From an uncultured Clostridia bacterium (GTDB lineage: Bacteria > Bacillota > Clostridia > Christensenellales > Pumilibacteraceae), in contig CAOJOK010000002.1 in NCBI GenBank assembly GCA_948440265.1, positions 124,001 through 188,000 on the forward strand: DNA of 64,000 nucleotides, read 5' to 3'. Made by a program: the position numbers and the translations under genes. The notes under the pieces were generated by a model. The model did no database searches, was not told the origin of the DNA, and saw only the letters and a list, made by a program, of their open reading frames with translations. Positions 40,488 through 49,156 of this stretch are shown in pieces; position 1 is the first letter of the stretch; each line of letters starts with the position of its first letter.

Positions 40488-40631
40488 TATTTTCTCCTTT
40501 AATCGCGAAAATATTTTTTTAAGTTTTTTCTTCAAAACCGTTGCTTTTTTTCAAGCTGCGGTATATACTAATACCGTAAGCAATTCATAAAAAGCAGGGT
40601 GCGCGTTAAAAGCGTATAACACGCACGTTAT
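40488..40631 (-). promoter_or_regulatory. Leader of rpoBC with two hairpins
   Basis: The transcript from the promoter at 40632-40661 would have a leader of about 140 bases. In it GTGCGTGTTA pairs with TTAACGCGCAC (about 40600-40628) and CGGTAT pairs with ATACCG (about 40558-40578). No known ribosomal-protein binding element is recognised, so any regulatory role is inference. Confidence 0.45.
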
Positions 40632-40661
40632 ATTTTATCACGAGTGCTTGTTTTTTGTCAA
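40632..40661 (-). promoter_or_regulatory. Promoter of rpoBC
   Basis: TTGACA (40656-40661) and TAAAAT (40632-40637) have an 18-base spacer on the minus strand. Its presence shows that rpoBC is transcribed apart from the ribosomal cluster upstream. Confidence 0.7.
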
Positions 40662-41106
40662 GCATTTTTTCATAAATTTTCCCAACAAAATTTTTCCCGA
40701 ATCTTTTCGTTATAAAAACGCCGAAATTCAAATGCGGCGCGAGAACGCAATCCGAAAAAATATGCTTGATTGCAATTGCTTGCACTTCTCCGATACAAAA
40801 GCAATACTCCAAAGGACAGACAGCACCGAAGCGCGAAATCTTTTCCGATACCGCGAACAATGTACGCAATACCTTTACCAACAGCAAGAAGCGACACAAA
40901 CTCGTCAATGCGCTTTCGCGTAGCGGACAAAAAGAATAAATGCGCCGAGGTGCCGTAAATGATGTTAACCCTGCAAAAGTCTTGCAGGGTTCTCTTTATG
41001 CAAAAAGAGCGGCTCTTTTTTTGATGCCGCTCACATACGGATTTTGCCACATAAAAATAAGTATAGCGCACTATACCTTGCAAGCAGGGCAAGTGCGGTT
41101 ATTTAT
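40662..41106. other. Non-coding gap with hairpins between rpoB and the GNAT gene
   Basis: No gene in this stretch has a ribosome binding site and a recognisable product; the track ORFs here run on both strands with mixed composition. Two hairpins stand out: AACCCTGCAA/TTGCAGGGTT at about 40967-40991, and GAGCGGC/GCCGCTC at about 41007-41032, which on the minus strand is followed by TTTTTGC and looks like a terminator. GTATAG/CTATAC forms a third near 41062. They may be remnants of a lost gene or a small RNA. Confidence 0.4.
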
Positions 41107-41135
41107 TTTACTTTTAAGACTATTTATTATATACT
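41107..41135 (+). promoter_or_regulatory. Sigma-A promoter of the GNAT gene
   Basis: TTTACT (41107-41112) and TATACT (41130-41135) are 17 bases apart, ending 37 bases before the ATG. Confidence 0.65.
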
Positions 41136-41171
41136 ATCTGAAAGATAAACAGTAATTTGCGGAGAAAACCT

Positions 41172-41636
41172 ATGCTTGAATTAGTAAAACCATCTTACGA
41201 GCAACTCGCTTTTAGGCAAGCGTTGCTGGCAGACGAAAAAACAATGTCATACAATGCCAAATGGGGTGGAACGATAGACTTTACACCGGACCGCTGGGAG
41301 AGTTGGTATAGGGATTGGATTTCTTGCGCGGAAGGGCGCTTTTATAGATACTTGTATTCACCACGTGACAATGCCTTTGTAGGTGAAATCGCATATCATT
41401 TTGATGAAGAATATCGGTGTTATATTTGCAATGTTATTGTTCATAGTCACTACAGAGGAAATGGATTTGGCAAGATAGGATTGCTTCTTTTACTTGAAGA
41501 AGCAAAAAAGGCGGGCATTTCCGTGGTCTACGACAACATAGCAGCAGACAATACTGCAATTCGCTTATTTAAGCAGTGCGGCTTTACGGAAAAATGGAGA
41601 AATAAAGATATTATTATGTTAGAAAGAATTCTATAA
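41172..41636 (+). CDS. GNAT family N-acetyltransferase
   Basis: From the ATG at 41172 the protein has 154 residues; GGAG lies seven bases upstream, whereas the ORF-track start 15 bases earlier has no site. The acetyl-CoA binding motif A is visible in CNVIVHSHYRGNGFGKIGLLLLLEEA, with the RGNGFG pyrophosphate loop. The C-terminal NTAIRLFKQCGFTEKW is the usual motif B region. The acetyl acceptor is unknown. It is a single gene on the plus strand, placed between rplQ and rpoB, both of which run on the minus strand. Its base composition is more A+T-rich than its neighbours, which suggests later insertion. Confidence 0.9.
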   Translation: MLELVKPSYEQLAFRQALLADEKTMSYNAKWGGTIDFTPDRWESWYRDWISCAEGRFYRYLYSPRDNAFVGEIAYHFDEEYRCYICNVIVHSHYRGNGFGKIGLLLLLEEAKKAGISVVYDNIAADNTAIRLFKQCGFTEKWRNKDIIMLERIL

Positions 41637-41658
41637 ATTACAATTTATCAAACAATTA

Positions 41659-41690
41659 AAAGAGCGAAGAATTGTCTTCGCTCTTTGTTT
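41659..41690 (+). terminator. Bidirectional terminator between GNAT gene and rplQ
   Basis: AAAGAGCGAAGA, loop ATTG and TCTTCGCTCTTT form a perfect 12-base stem followed by GTTTTATT. The minus side has TTTAATTG, so it may also end the ribosomal operon. Confidence 0.88.
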
Positions 41691-41713
41691 TATTGCAATT
41701 AAAATTTTTGTTT

Positions 41714-42229
41714 TTACACAAGCTCGATGAGAGCCGTTTCCGCGCCGTCGCCTCTGCGGAAGCCCATTTTCAAGACGCGGGTATAACCGCCCTTGCGGTT
41801 GACGTCTTTTGCACGCTGGTCATACTTCGGCGCAAGCTCGTTGAATATTTTTTCCACGAGCGGATGCTTGATATTCTTCGTGCGGGCATAGAACGCTTCG
41901 TCGGTTTCGCCCTCTTTCTTCGTCTCGGGAATATCGTACGTGAGAGCCATAATTCTGCGGCGAGCGGCAAGTTTGTCTTTGCCGTCGTTTACGACTTCGA
42001 CTTTGATTTCCTGACCCTTTTTGTTTTTACGGGTCTCTACTTTCTTCACGGTGTCGAGATAGTCGTTTATCGCTATCGTTATAATCTTCTCCGCGTATTT
42101 CTGCACTTCTTTTGCGCGCGCGTAAGTCGTCTCTATTCTGCCATTCCACAGCAAGTCGGACGCCTGCTGACGAATAAGCGCCATTCTCTGGTCGGTGGGC
42201 TTACCGAGTTTTCTCTGTATAGCTGCCAT
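41714..42229 (-). CDS. rplQ: Ribosomal protein L17 with internal insertion
   Basis: The protein has 171 residues, about 50 more than the usual bacterial L17. The conserved N-terminus (RKLGKPTDQRMALIRQQASDLL) and C-terminus (GGYTRVLKMGFRRGDGAETALIELV) are intact. The extra residues lie in the middle: a lysine-rich part KKVETRKNKKGQEIKVEVVND and a second acidic part around ETKKEGETDEAFYARTKN. Such enlarged L17 forms occur in some Clostridia. It is the last gene of the ribosomal cluster, 11 bases after rpoA, and is followed by a terminator. Confidence 0.95.
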   Translation of the reverse strand: MAAIQRKLGKPTDQRMALIRQQASDLLWNGRIETTYARAKEVQKYAEKIITIAINDYLDTVKKVETRKNKKGQEIKVEVVNDGKDKLAARRRIMALTYDIPETKKEGETDEAFYARTKNIKHPLVEKIFNELAPKYDQRAKDVNRKGGYTRVLKMGFRRGDGAETALIELV

Positions 42230-42240
42230 TGTCTTTCTCC

Positions 42241-43200
42241 TTATTCTTCATTACTTTTGAGGTCGAGTCCATAGCTGTGGAGCTTTCCGATGACCTCGTC
42301 CAGCGACTTCCTGCCGAGGTTTCTGACCTTCAACATATCGTCTTCGCTGCGCTTCGTCAAATCTTCGACGGTGTGAATTCCCGCGCGTTTGAGACAGTTG
42401 TAGGAACGTACGGACAAATCCATATCCTCGATGTTCATTTCCAGAACCTTCTGCTGTTTGTCTTCTTCGCGCGAAACGAGTATGTCCATACCCGAAATTA
42501 CGTCGGAAAGATTTACAAACAGACGAATGTGGTCCTCGATTGCTTTCGCCGCCAAACTCAAAACGTCTTTTGCCGTGAGACTGCCGTCCGTCTTTACGTC
42601 CAGTGTGAGCTTATCGTAGTCGATACTCTGACCGACGCGGGTGCTCTCCACCGAATAGCTCGCGCTCTTGACGGGAGTAAAGATTGCGTCGATGGGTATA
42701 TAGCCTATCGGCTTGGTCGAATCTTTAAGATTTTCCGCCACTACATAGCCCCTGCCGAGACCGACCGTAAGTTCGATATCCAGCTTCGCGCCCTCGTCCA
42801 TCGTGCAGATGTAAAGGTCGGGATTAAGGATTTCGATTTCGGGGTCGATTTCGATATCGTGCGCCGTAACCACGCCGGGCGTGCTGCGCTCTATACGAAG
42901 CGTCTTTTTCAACGTCTTGTCGGAATAATTCGCTTTGAGGTTCAATCCTTTGAGATTCAGAATTATATCCGCAACGTCCTCTTTGACGCCCTTGACAGTG
43001 CTGAACTCGTGGTTTACTCCGTCGATGCGGATACCGACGACTGCCGCACCCGGAAGTGCAGACATAAGTACTCTCCGCAATGCATTGCCTAATGTTATGC
43101 CGTATCCCCTTTCCAAAGGCTCCACAACGAACCTTCCCTGGCGCAAATCCGCGCTTTCTTCAAGGGTGATTCTGGGCTTTTCGATTTCCATCATATTCAA
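42241..43200 (-). CDS. rpoA: RNA polymerase subunit alpha
   Basis: This 319-residue protein has the N-terminal assembly domain (GYGITLGNALRRVLMSALPGAAV) and the C-terminal DNA- and factor-binding domain (LKRAGIHTVEDLTKRSEDDMLKVRNLGRKSLDEV). The ORF begins at a TTG with AAGGAG eight bases upstream; two ATG codons follow six and nine bases later, so the true start may be MMEIEKPRI at 43194. It belongs to the alpha operon, between rpsD and rplQ. Confidence 0.97.
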   Translation of the reverse strand: MNMMEIEKPRITLEESADLRQGRFVVEPLERGYGITLGNALRRVLMSALPGAAVVGIRIDGVNHEFSTVKGVKEDVADIILNLKGLNLKANYSDKTLKKTLRIERSTPGVVTAHDIEIDPEIEILNPDLYICTMDEGAKLDIELTVGLGRGYVVAENLKDSTKPIGYIPIDAIFTPVKSASYSVESTRVGQSIDYDKLTLDVKTDGSLTAKDVLSLAAKAIEDHIRLFVNLSDVISGMDILVSREEDKQQKVLEMNIEDMDLSVRSYNCLKRAGIHTVEDLTKRSEDDMLKVRNLGRKSLDEVIGKLHSYGLDLKSNEE

Positions 43201-43278
43201 TTTGATATCTCCTTAAATTAGGTCTGCTTACCTTTGTTGCCGCTAACCGAAAGTTTTGCTTTACGTTATCCGAAAGTA

Positions 43279-43899
43279 TTACTTCGAGTACAGCTCTATG
43301 ATAAGCTGCTCGTTTATGTTCAGGTCGATGTCTTCGCGCTTCGGGTTGTCGATTATCTTACCCTTAAACGTTTCCGTATCGAACTCTACCCATTTGGGCA
43401 TAACAACTTTTGCGCCGCGAAGTTCTTTGAACAAAGCGTTGTCCGCCTTGCTCTCCTTGACGGCTATCTCGTCGCCGAGCTTAACCTGATAGCTGGGGAT
43501 ATCCACGGTTTTGCCGTTTACGGTTATGTGTCCGTGGTTTACTATCTGACGCGATTGAGCGCGCGAGGAGCCGATTCCCATACGGTATACCACGTTGTCA
43601 AGACGTTTTTCGAGCAAAGCGAGCATATTTTCGCCCGTAACGCCCTTCTGGCGTTCGGCTTCTTCATAGTAAGCTCTGAATTGCTTTTCGAGTACTCCGT
43701 AAGCTCTGCGCACTTTCTGCTTCTCGCGAAGCTGTATGCTGTATTCGCTCGCCTTCTTTCTTCCCAAGCCGTGAGGTCCGGGAGGAACGGGGCGTCTGTC
43801 CATTGCACATTTCTTGGTCGTGCATCTTTCGCCTTTCAAAAACAGTTTCTGTCCCTCGCGTCTGCACTGTCTGCAATCCGCACACGTATATTTTGCCAT
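43279..43899 (-). CDS. rpsD: Ribosomal protein S4, zinc type
   Basis: This 206-residue protein has the S4 RNA-binding domain in MGIGSSRAQSRQIVNHGHITVNGKTVDIPSY. The N-terminus has cysteines at positions 6, 9, 12, 26 and 31 (CADCRQC, CTTKKC), so this is the zinc-binding C+ form. S4 nucleates assembly of the small subunit body and binds 16S rRNA. In many bacteria it also represses its own operon; no such site was identified here. It lies between rpsK and rpoA. Confidence 0.97.
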   Translation of the reverse strand: MAKYTCADCRQCRREGQKLFLKGERCTTKKCAMDRRPVPPGPHGLGRKKASEYSIQLREKQKVRRAYGVLEKQFRAYYEEAERQKGVTGENMLALLEKRLDNVVYRMGIGSSRAQSRQIVNHGHITVNGKTVDIPSYQVKLGDEIAVKESKADNALFKELRGAKVVMPKWVEFDTETFKGKIIDNPKREDIDLNINEQLIIELYSK

Positions 43900-43914
43900 T
43901 TCTCAAAACTCTCC

Positions 43915-44304
43915 TTATACTCTTCTACGCTTGGGCGGACGGCAACCGTTATGCGGTATCGGGGATACGTCGGTTATCGACGTCACCGTCAGTCCCACTA
44001 CGTCCAACGCTCTTATAGCCGACTCGCGTCCGCTGCCGGGACCCTTTACAAACACTGCAACGCTTCTGAGTCCGTGGTCTTTCGCAATCGCCGCCGCTTT
44101 TTCACACGCCTGCTGTGCCGCAAACGGAGTGCTCTTTCTGCTGCCGCGGAAACCCAACGCACCTGCCGAGCAAGCGCAAATCGCATTGCCCTGTTCGTCG
44201 GTTATCGTAATGAGGGTGTTATTGAAAGACGCCTGAATGTGAACCTGACCCTTGTCTATGTTCTTGGTTATCTTCTTTTTAGTAGCTGTTTTCTTAACTG
44301 CCAT
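43915..44304 (-). CDS. rpsK: Ribosomal protein S11
   Basis: This 129-residue protein is of normal length. The block [12 protein letters not shown]-like [19 protein letters not shown] and the end [21 protein letters not shown] are diagnostic. S11 forms the platform of the small subunit close to the E site. It sits 15 bases before rpsD and 16 bases after rpsM in the alpha operon. Confidence 0.98.
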   Translation of the reverse strand: MAVKKTATKKKITKNIDKGQVHIQASFNNTLITITDEQGNAICACSAGALGFRGSRKSTPFAAQQACEKAAAIAKDHGLRSVAVFVKGPGSGRESAIRALDVVGLTVTSITDVSPIPHNGCRPPKRRRV

Positions 44305-44320
44305 TACCGTTCACCTCTCC

Positions 44321-44692
44321 TTACTTCTTCTTCGCACGACCGACGGTGCGCTTCGGACCTTTTCTCGTGCGTGCGTTCTGTTTCGTGCTCTGTCCGCGAA
44401 CGGGCAGTCCCTTGCGGTGACGCACGCCGCGATAGCAACCTATTTCCATAAGACGCTTAATATTAAGCGCGACCTCGCGGTGCAAATCGCCCTCGACGCG
44501 CACGTTCTTTTCCACATAGGCGCGAAGGTCGTTCACCTGCTGTTCGGTCAAGTCTTTAACTCTGATATCGGGGTCGATACCGGTAGCTTTCAAAATCGTA
44601 TTTGCCATAGGTCTGCCGATACCGTAGATGTAGGTCAAGCCTATCTCCACGCGTTTTTCTCTCGGCAAATCAATACCAGCTATTCTTGCCAC
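44321..44692 (-). CDS. rpsM: Ribosomal protein S13
   Basis: This 123-residue protein begins [26 protein letters not shown] and ends with the basic [18 protein letters not shown] tail that contacts the P-site tRNA. The central [11 protein letters not shown] is conserved. It lies in the small-subunit head and bridges to the 50S subunit. A 254-base gap separates it from rpmJ upstream, partly filled by a small ORF of unknown status. Confidence 0.98.
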   Translation of the reverse strand: MARIAGIDLPREKRVEIGLTYIYGIGRPMANTILKATGIDPDIRVKDLTEQQVNDLRAYVEKNVRVEGDLHREVALNIKRLMEIGCYRGVRHRKGLPVRGQSTKQNARTRKGPKRTVGRAKKK

Positions 44693-44731
44693 TTTGAATT
44701 TCTCCTAATAAATATTTTTATAATGTAATGA

Positions 44732-44926
44732 TTATATATAAACGCCCTTGCTTTCGAAGCTATGGAATGCTGACCCCGAAAAAAGAACGATGTCTTCCTT
44801 TTGCCTGCAATACGCGAGCAGTTTATCGAAACCGCCGTTTTTCGCAGACCGCAATAATCGCAGAGCCGAAGTCAAATCGCATACGGACGACGTTCGGATT
44901 TTTCCGAAAACCGTTTCCGCCGCCAT
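44732..44926 (-). CDS. Possible small protein between rpmJ and rpsM
   Basis: The 64-codon ORF lies on the coding strand of the ribosomal cluster in the unusual gap between rpmJ and rpsM. Its codon use resembles the neighbouring genes, and the product (MAAETVFGKIRTSSVCDLTSA to SFESKGVYI) is plausible as a small folded protein with two cysteines. It matches no family that I recognise. The ribosome binding site is weak (AGCAGGG four to five bases upstream). No other gene is known at this place in related clusters, so it could also be a chance ORF in a leader-like region. Confidence 0.4.
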   Translation of the reverse strand: MAAETVFGKIRTSSVCDLTSALRLLRSAKNGGFDKLLAYCRQKEDIVLFSGSAFHSFESKGVYI

Positions 44927-44946
44927 TAAGACCCTGCTCTTAAAAA

Positions 44947-45063
44947 TCAGCCTTGACGCTGTTTATGATTGGCATACTTGGAGCATATGACCATTATCTT
45001 ACCGTGTCTTTTGATAACCTTGCATTTGTCGCACATAGGCTTTACGGACGTACGTACTTTCAT
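44947..45063 (-). CDS. rpmJ: Ribosomal protein L36
   Basis: This gene is too short for the ORF track. Reading the minus strand gives a 38-residue protein beginning [19 protein letters not shown] and ending in NHKQRQG. It is the zinc-binding C+ form, with ligands in CDKC, ICSKY and NH. An AAGGAGAAA site precedes the ATG. L36 stabilises 23S rRNA in the large subunit. Its place between infA and rpsM is normal. One residue is added near the last ligands compared with the common 37-residue form. Confidence 0.96.
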   Translation of the reverse strand: MKVRTSVKPMCDKCKVIKRHGKIMVICSKYANHKQRQG

Positions 45064-45119
45064 TGTGTTTCTCCTTTGGGTGTTTACCCACTCTTGATTT
45101 GATTTGCTCTTGCCTGCCG

Positions 45120-45341
45120 TCAGTTTTTATGACGATAGGTTATGCGGCCTTTTGTAAGGTCGTACGGCGACATTTCGAGCTTGACCGTATCGCCGACCAA
45201 AATTTTAATATAGTGCATTCTTATCTTTCCGGAAATCGTGCAAAGCACAATATGTCCGTTAGACAGTCTGACTTTGAACATTGCGTTTCTGAGGCATTCG
45301 ACTACTACGCCTTCAACCTCGATGTTGTCTTCCTTAGACAT
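45120..45341 (-). CDS. infA: Translation initiation factor IF-1
   Basis: This 73-residue protein is a single S1-like OB fold. [40 protein letters not shown] and [15 protein letters not shown] are diagnostic of IF-1, which binds the A site of the 30S subunit during initiation. The position between the KOW protein and rpmJ is typical of Clostridia. Confidence 0.98.
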   Translation of the reverse strand: MSKEDNIEVEGVVVECLRNAMFKVRLSNGHIVLCTISGKIRMHYIKILVGDTVKLEMSPYDLTKGRITYRHKN

Positions 45342-45351
45342 TAAGCACTCC

Positions 45352-45594
45352 TCATAAATTGGATTTTTTCAAACTCTGTTTGAGCTTCTCGTCGGTCAAG
45401 TTCTTTGCGTTTAAACCGCTGTCGCCGTCTATCCGCAAATGTTTCAACCGTTTCAGCTTCGGGTTATCCAGCTTCCTATACCTACCGTCAGCCGCAAGCA
45501 CGAAGTTCTCGTTCACTGCCGAGATTATCACATACCTGCGGTCTTTATCGTGACCTTTGAGGCTTACCGCCGTTTTAAACGTCAATTCGTCCAT
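45352..45594 (-). CDS. KOW-domain RNA-binding protein of the ribosomal cluster
   Basis: From the ATG at 45594 the protein has 80 residues; GAGGAG lies upstream, and the ORF-track start lies inside map. The sequence [38 protein letters not shown] is a KOW-type fold like that of archaeal and eukaryotic L14e/L6e. Small KOW proteins at exactly this place, between map and infA, are common in Clostridia. The role is unknown, but a ribosome-linked one is likely given the context. Confidence 0.88.
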   Translation of the reverse strand: MDELTFKTAVSLKGHDKDRRYVIISAVNENFVLAADGRYRKLDNPKLKRLKHLRIDGDSGLNAKNLTDEKLKQSLKKSNL

Positions 45595-45608
45595 TCGGTA
45601 CTCCTCTG

Positions 45609-46355
45609 TCACAATGTGAGTATTTCCGCCCCGTCGACGCCCACGATAATCGTGTTTTCGTAGTGCGCGCTGGGCTTTAAGTCTCGCGTTCTGCAAGTCC
45701 AACCGTCTTTCGGGTCGATACTCACAAACGGCGTACCCAAATTTATCATCGGCTCTATCGCAAGACAGTTGCCCGCTTTCAAAACGGGACCGCTTCCCGC
45801 CGTTCCGTAGTTCGGTACGTCGGGCGGCTCGTGCAGCTTTCTGCCTATGCCGTGACCGACCATCTCCCGCACCACTCCGTAACCGTGACTTTCGGCGTGC
45901 TCTTGTATCGCGCTCGACACGTCTCCGAGCCTTGCGCCCTCTCTCACTCTTTCAATGCCTTTGAAGAAACATTCTCGGGTCACTTCTATGAGTTGGAGTT
46001 TTTCTTCGCTTACCTGCCCTACAGGGAAGGTCCGCGCCGCGTCTCCGTGGAAGCCGTCTATCAGCGCTCCGACGTCGACGCTTACTATCTCGCCCTCTTT
46101 CAGCACTCTCAACGACGGTATTCCGTGCACCACGACCTCGTCAATCGAGATACAGGCAGCGGCGGGATATCCGTAATAGTTTTTGAAAGAAGGTATGGCT
46201 CCGCAATCTCTGATACAGCTTTCGATTATCGAGTTGAGCTCCATCGTCGATATGCCGGGCTTGATATACTTTTCGATTTCTTTGAGCGTGTCGCCGACAA
46301 TCTTTCCGGCGACTCTCATTTTTGCCTGTTCGGCTTCCGTCTTTACGGCAATCAT
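45609..46355 (-). CDS. map: Methionine aminopeptidase, type I
   Basis: This 248-residue enzyme removes the N-terminal methionine of nascent proteins. The metal ligands are visible: Asp in VSVDVGALIDGFHGDAARTF, His in MVGHGIGRKLHEPP and Glu in LAIEPMINLG. The last metal-binding Glu lies near HYENTIIV. The length is that of the short bacterial form. It shares one base with the adk stop codon, so translation is coupled. Confidence 0.97.
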   Translation of the reverse strand: MIAVKTEAEQAKMRVAGKIVGDTLKEIEKYIKPGISTMELNSIIESCIRDCGAIPSFKNYYGYPAAACISIDEVVVHGIPSLRVLKEGEIVSVDVGALIDGFHGDAARTFPVGQVSEEKLQLIEVTRECFFKGIERVREGARLGDVSSAIQEHAESHGYGVVREMVGHGIGRKLHEPPDVPNYGTAGSGPVLKAGNCLAIEPMINLGTPFVSIDPKDGWTCRTRDLKPSAHYENTIIVGVDGAEILTL

Positions 46356-46969
46356 TACAGCACCTTTTTGACGGCTTCGAACACGGCTTCAATCGACTGC
46401 ATTCCGTCCACGTTCGCCAGCACGCCCTTCTTTTTGTAATAAGCGATTAGCGGTGCGGTGGATTGTTCGTATACCGTCAGCCTCGAATTGACCGTCTCGA
46501 TAGTGTCGTCCGCTCTTTGGTAGAGCTTGCCGCCGCACTTGTCGCAAACTTCGTCTTTCTTCGTGCTTATGTGATAGCTCTCTCCGCACTTGTCGCAAAC
46601 TCTGCGTCCCGTAAGCCTGTCGGCAAGAGCTTTCAAATCGACGTCGAGATTTATCACTTTATCGATTTTAGTCATTGCGTCCAAAGCCTCGGCTTGCGCT
46701 ATGTTACGGGGGAATCCGTCCAGCAGAAATCCGTTCTTGCAATCGTCTTCTTTTATCCTAAGCTCGACTATTTCGCAAGTCACTTCGTCGGGAACCAACT
46801 GCCCTTTGTCGATATAAGCCTTGGCTTTAAGACCGACGGGAGTGGCTTCCTTCAAATTTTTGCGGAATATATCGCCCGTTGAAATGTGCGGTATGTTCAG
46901 GTGTGCGGCTATTCTCACCGCCTGCGTTCCCTTGCCCGCACCGGGGGCTCCGAGTAAAACAAGCTTCAC
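46355..46969 (-). CDS. adk: Adenylate kinase with zinc-binding lid
   Basis: This 204-residue enzyme converts ATP and AMP into two ADP. The P loop is GAPGAGKGTQAVRIA, the AMP-binding region includes ISTGDIFRK, and DGFPRNIAQAEAL is conserved. The lid holds four cysteines (CDKCGESYH and CDKCGG), so it binds zinc as in many Gram-positive enzymes. It is slightly shorter than the usual 210-217 residues. It lies between secY and map as in most Bacillota. Confidence 0.97.
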   Translation of the reverse strand: MKLVLLGAPGAGKGTQAVRIAAHLNIPHISTGDIFRKNLKEATPVGLKAKAYIDKGQLVPDEVTCEIVELRIKEDDCKNGFLLDGFPRNIAQAEALDAMTKIDKVINLDVDLKALADRLTGRRVCDKCGESYHISTKKDEVCDKCGGKLYQRADDTIETVNSRLTVYEQSTAPLIAYYKKKGVLANVDGMQSIEAVFEAVKKVL

Positions 46970-47071
46970 TGACTTAATCTCCTTTCACAATCGATGTTAC
47001 CGTCTTTATCATTTTTCATAAACGGCTGTTTTCGACGCTCGGCACAAAACCGACCCTACGCGCCTTACCGC

Positions 47072-48376
47072 TTACTTCAAGAAGCCTTTGTACTGTTTCA
47101 TCATCAACTGGCTTTCCAACTGTTTGTCGAATTCCAACGCCACGGACACTACTATCAAAAGTCCCGTTGCGGAGAATGCGTTGACAAGCGTTGCGGACGG
47201 CAGTACTATTGCAAACACCACCGACGGCACTATCGCGATGAACGCAAGGAAGATTGCGCCGAACAGCGTGAGTCTGTTGCTTATACGGGCAAGATACTCG
47301 CTGGTCGGACGTCCCGGTCTGATACCGGGAATGAATCCGCCGTACTGCTGTATGTTTCTCGCCACGTCTTCCGGATTGAACTGTATCTTCGCATAGAAGT
47401 ACGAGAAGAACAGAATCAGAAGTCCGGTCAGAACAAAGTATATCGGCGTGCCGCTGCCCAGCCACTTCATCCACCAAGCGTAGAACGCGCTTTGAGGTGC
47501 GAATATGGAACATATCAACTGCGGGAAAGTTATAATCGCCGTTGCGAATATAATCGGCAAGACGCCCGAAGCGTTTATCTTAATCGGTATATTCGTGCTT
47601 TGACCGCCGTACTGCTTTCTGCCCTTAATCTGTTTCGCGTACTGAATCGGAATACGTCTTTCCGCTCCGTCCACGAATACGATGAAGGCAAATACGGCAA
47701 CGACCATAACGATGAAACCGATAAGCTCCCACACCGCGACCTGGCTTTCCGCGTCAAACGCAAATATACGTTTGAATATCTCGATTATGGCAAGACCTGC
47801 GGAAGAAAGGATACCTACGAATATAAGCAGCGATATACCGTTGCCGATACCGTAATCGGTTATTCTCTCGCCCAGCCACATCGTGAACATAGAACCTGCA
47901 ATCAGAATTATCGCAACGAACGTCGACGCCAACCAAAGCGGCATATTTACGCCGTATATGGTGGTGGCGATACCGTTGGTCGACATACTGACGACTATAC
48001 CGATGGACTGCGCCACCGCAAGTATGAGCGTCAAAATTCTTGTGACCAACGCAAGCTTCTTTCTGCCCTCGTCACCCTGCTTGCTCCATTCTTCGAACTT
48101 GGGAATGGCTATCGACAGAAGCTGAACGATAATCGACGAGTTGATATACGGGGAAATACCGATAGCAAGGAACGCACCGTTGGACAGCGCGCCGCCCGTG
48201 ATTGCCGAAAGCAGGTCGAGGAAGGTGTCCCCGCCGCCCGAAGTATACCATTCGGTGGTTATGCCGGGTATCGGCAACCAACAACCGAGTCTGTATATGA
48301 GCAGAAGCCCTATCGTAATAAAGATTTTCTTTCTGATATCTTTATTCTTAAATGCGTTGACGAGCGTACGGAACAT
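47072..48376 (-). CDS. secY: Protein translocase subunit SecY
   Basis: This 434-residue protein has ten predicted membrane helices and forms the channel of the Sec translocase. The N-terminal [21 protein letters not shown], the plug region downstream and [30 protein letters not shown]-like loop (seen as [17 protein letters not shown]) are conserved. The start codon shares one base with the rplO stop. Confidence 0.98.
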   Translation of the reverse strand: [434 protein letters not shown]

Positions 48377-48819
48377 TATAACACCTCGGCTTTGCCGCCG
48401 ACCTTTTCCAGCTTTTCGGCTGCGGCTTTCGAGAATTTCGCGGCTTTGACAACCACTTTTTTAGTCAGCTCGCCGCCGCCCAAAACTTTAAGTCCGTAAG
48501 GCTCGATTTTGGATATGACGCCTGCTTCCTTCAACGACTCGACCGTGATGACCGCGCCGTCCTCGAAACGCTCCAAGTCGCCAAGATTAACGACGTTATA
48601 CACTTTCTTCCAGCGGTTGTCGAAGCCCACTTTCGGGAGTCTGCGCGCAAGCGGCATCTGACCGCCTTCGAAGCCGGGACGAACGCCGCCGCCGCTTCTT
48701 GCCCATTGACCCTTATGACCTTTACCGCTCGTTTTTCCGAGACCGGAACCGATACCTCTGCCCAATCTCTTTTTTGAGGTTCTCGCGCCGACGGCGGGAG
48801 ATAAATCCTGCATTTCCAT
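48376..48819 (-). CDS. rplO: Ribosomal protein L15
   Basis: This 147-residue protein is of normal length. The glycine-rich N-terminus [23 protein letters not shown] and [23 protein letters not shown] are diagnostic. L15 acts late in large-subunit assembly. It lies between rpmD and secY in the spc operon. Confidence 0.97.
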
Positions 48820-48840
48820 AAGTCGGTTTCTCCTTTTACT

Positions 48841-49059
48841 TTAAGCGATTTCTTCCACTTCGACCAAGTGCTTGACGACGAATATCATTCCGCGCATAGC
48901 GGCGTTGTCGCGCTTGACCACAGAGGAACCTATCTTTTTCAAACCCAACGCTTCAACCGTACGTTTCTGCTTTTCCAGACGTCCGATTGTGCTTTTGACG
49001 AGGGTTATTTTCAACATCTTTTCGGCTTGCTCTTTTGCCGCCGTTTTCTTTTCAGCCAT
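48841..49059 (-). CDS. rpmD: Ribosomal protein L30 with N-terminal extension
   Basis: The protein has 72 residues. The L30 core starts at [33 protein letters not shown]. About 14 extra residues precede it ([14 protein letters not shown]), lysine- and alanine-rich. An internal ATG at the core (M15) could be used, but the better Shine-Dalgarno sequence (AGGAGGTCATAA) lies before the outer ATG. It sits between rpsE and rplO. Confidence 0.93.
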   Translation of the reverse strand: MAEKKTAAKEQAEKMLKITLVKSTIGRLEKQKRTVEALGLKKIGSSVVKRDNAAMRGMIFVVKHLVEVEEIA

Positions 49060-49156
49060 TTATTATGACCTCCTGTCACACCTTAATGTAATACCTTCTG
49101 CCGTATCGATAAAGTCTGTCCGCTTATAATCGGAATATTCTCGCGGACTGCGACTT

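Noticed and set aside
40670-41092. 140-aa minus-strand ORF and overlapping plus-strand ORFs upstream of rpoB
   Set aside because: No ribosome binding site, no known family, and the ORF runs through three strong hairpins; protein-like composition is not convincing.
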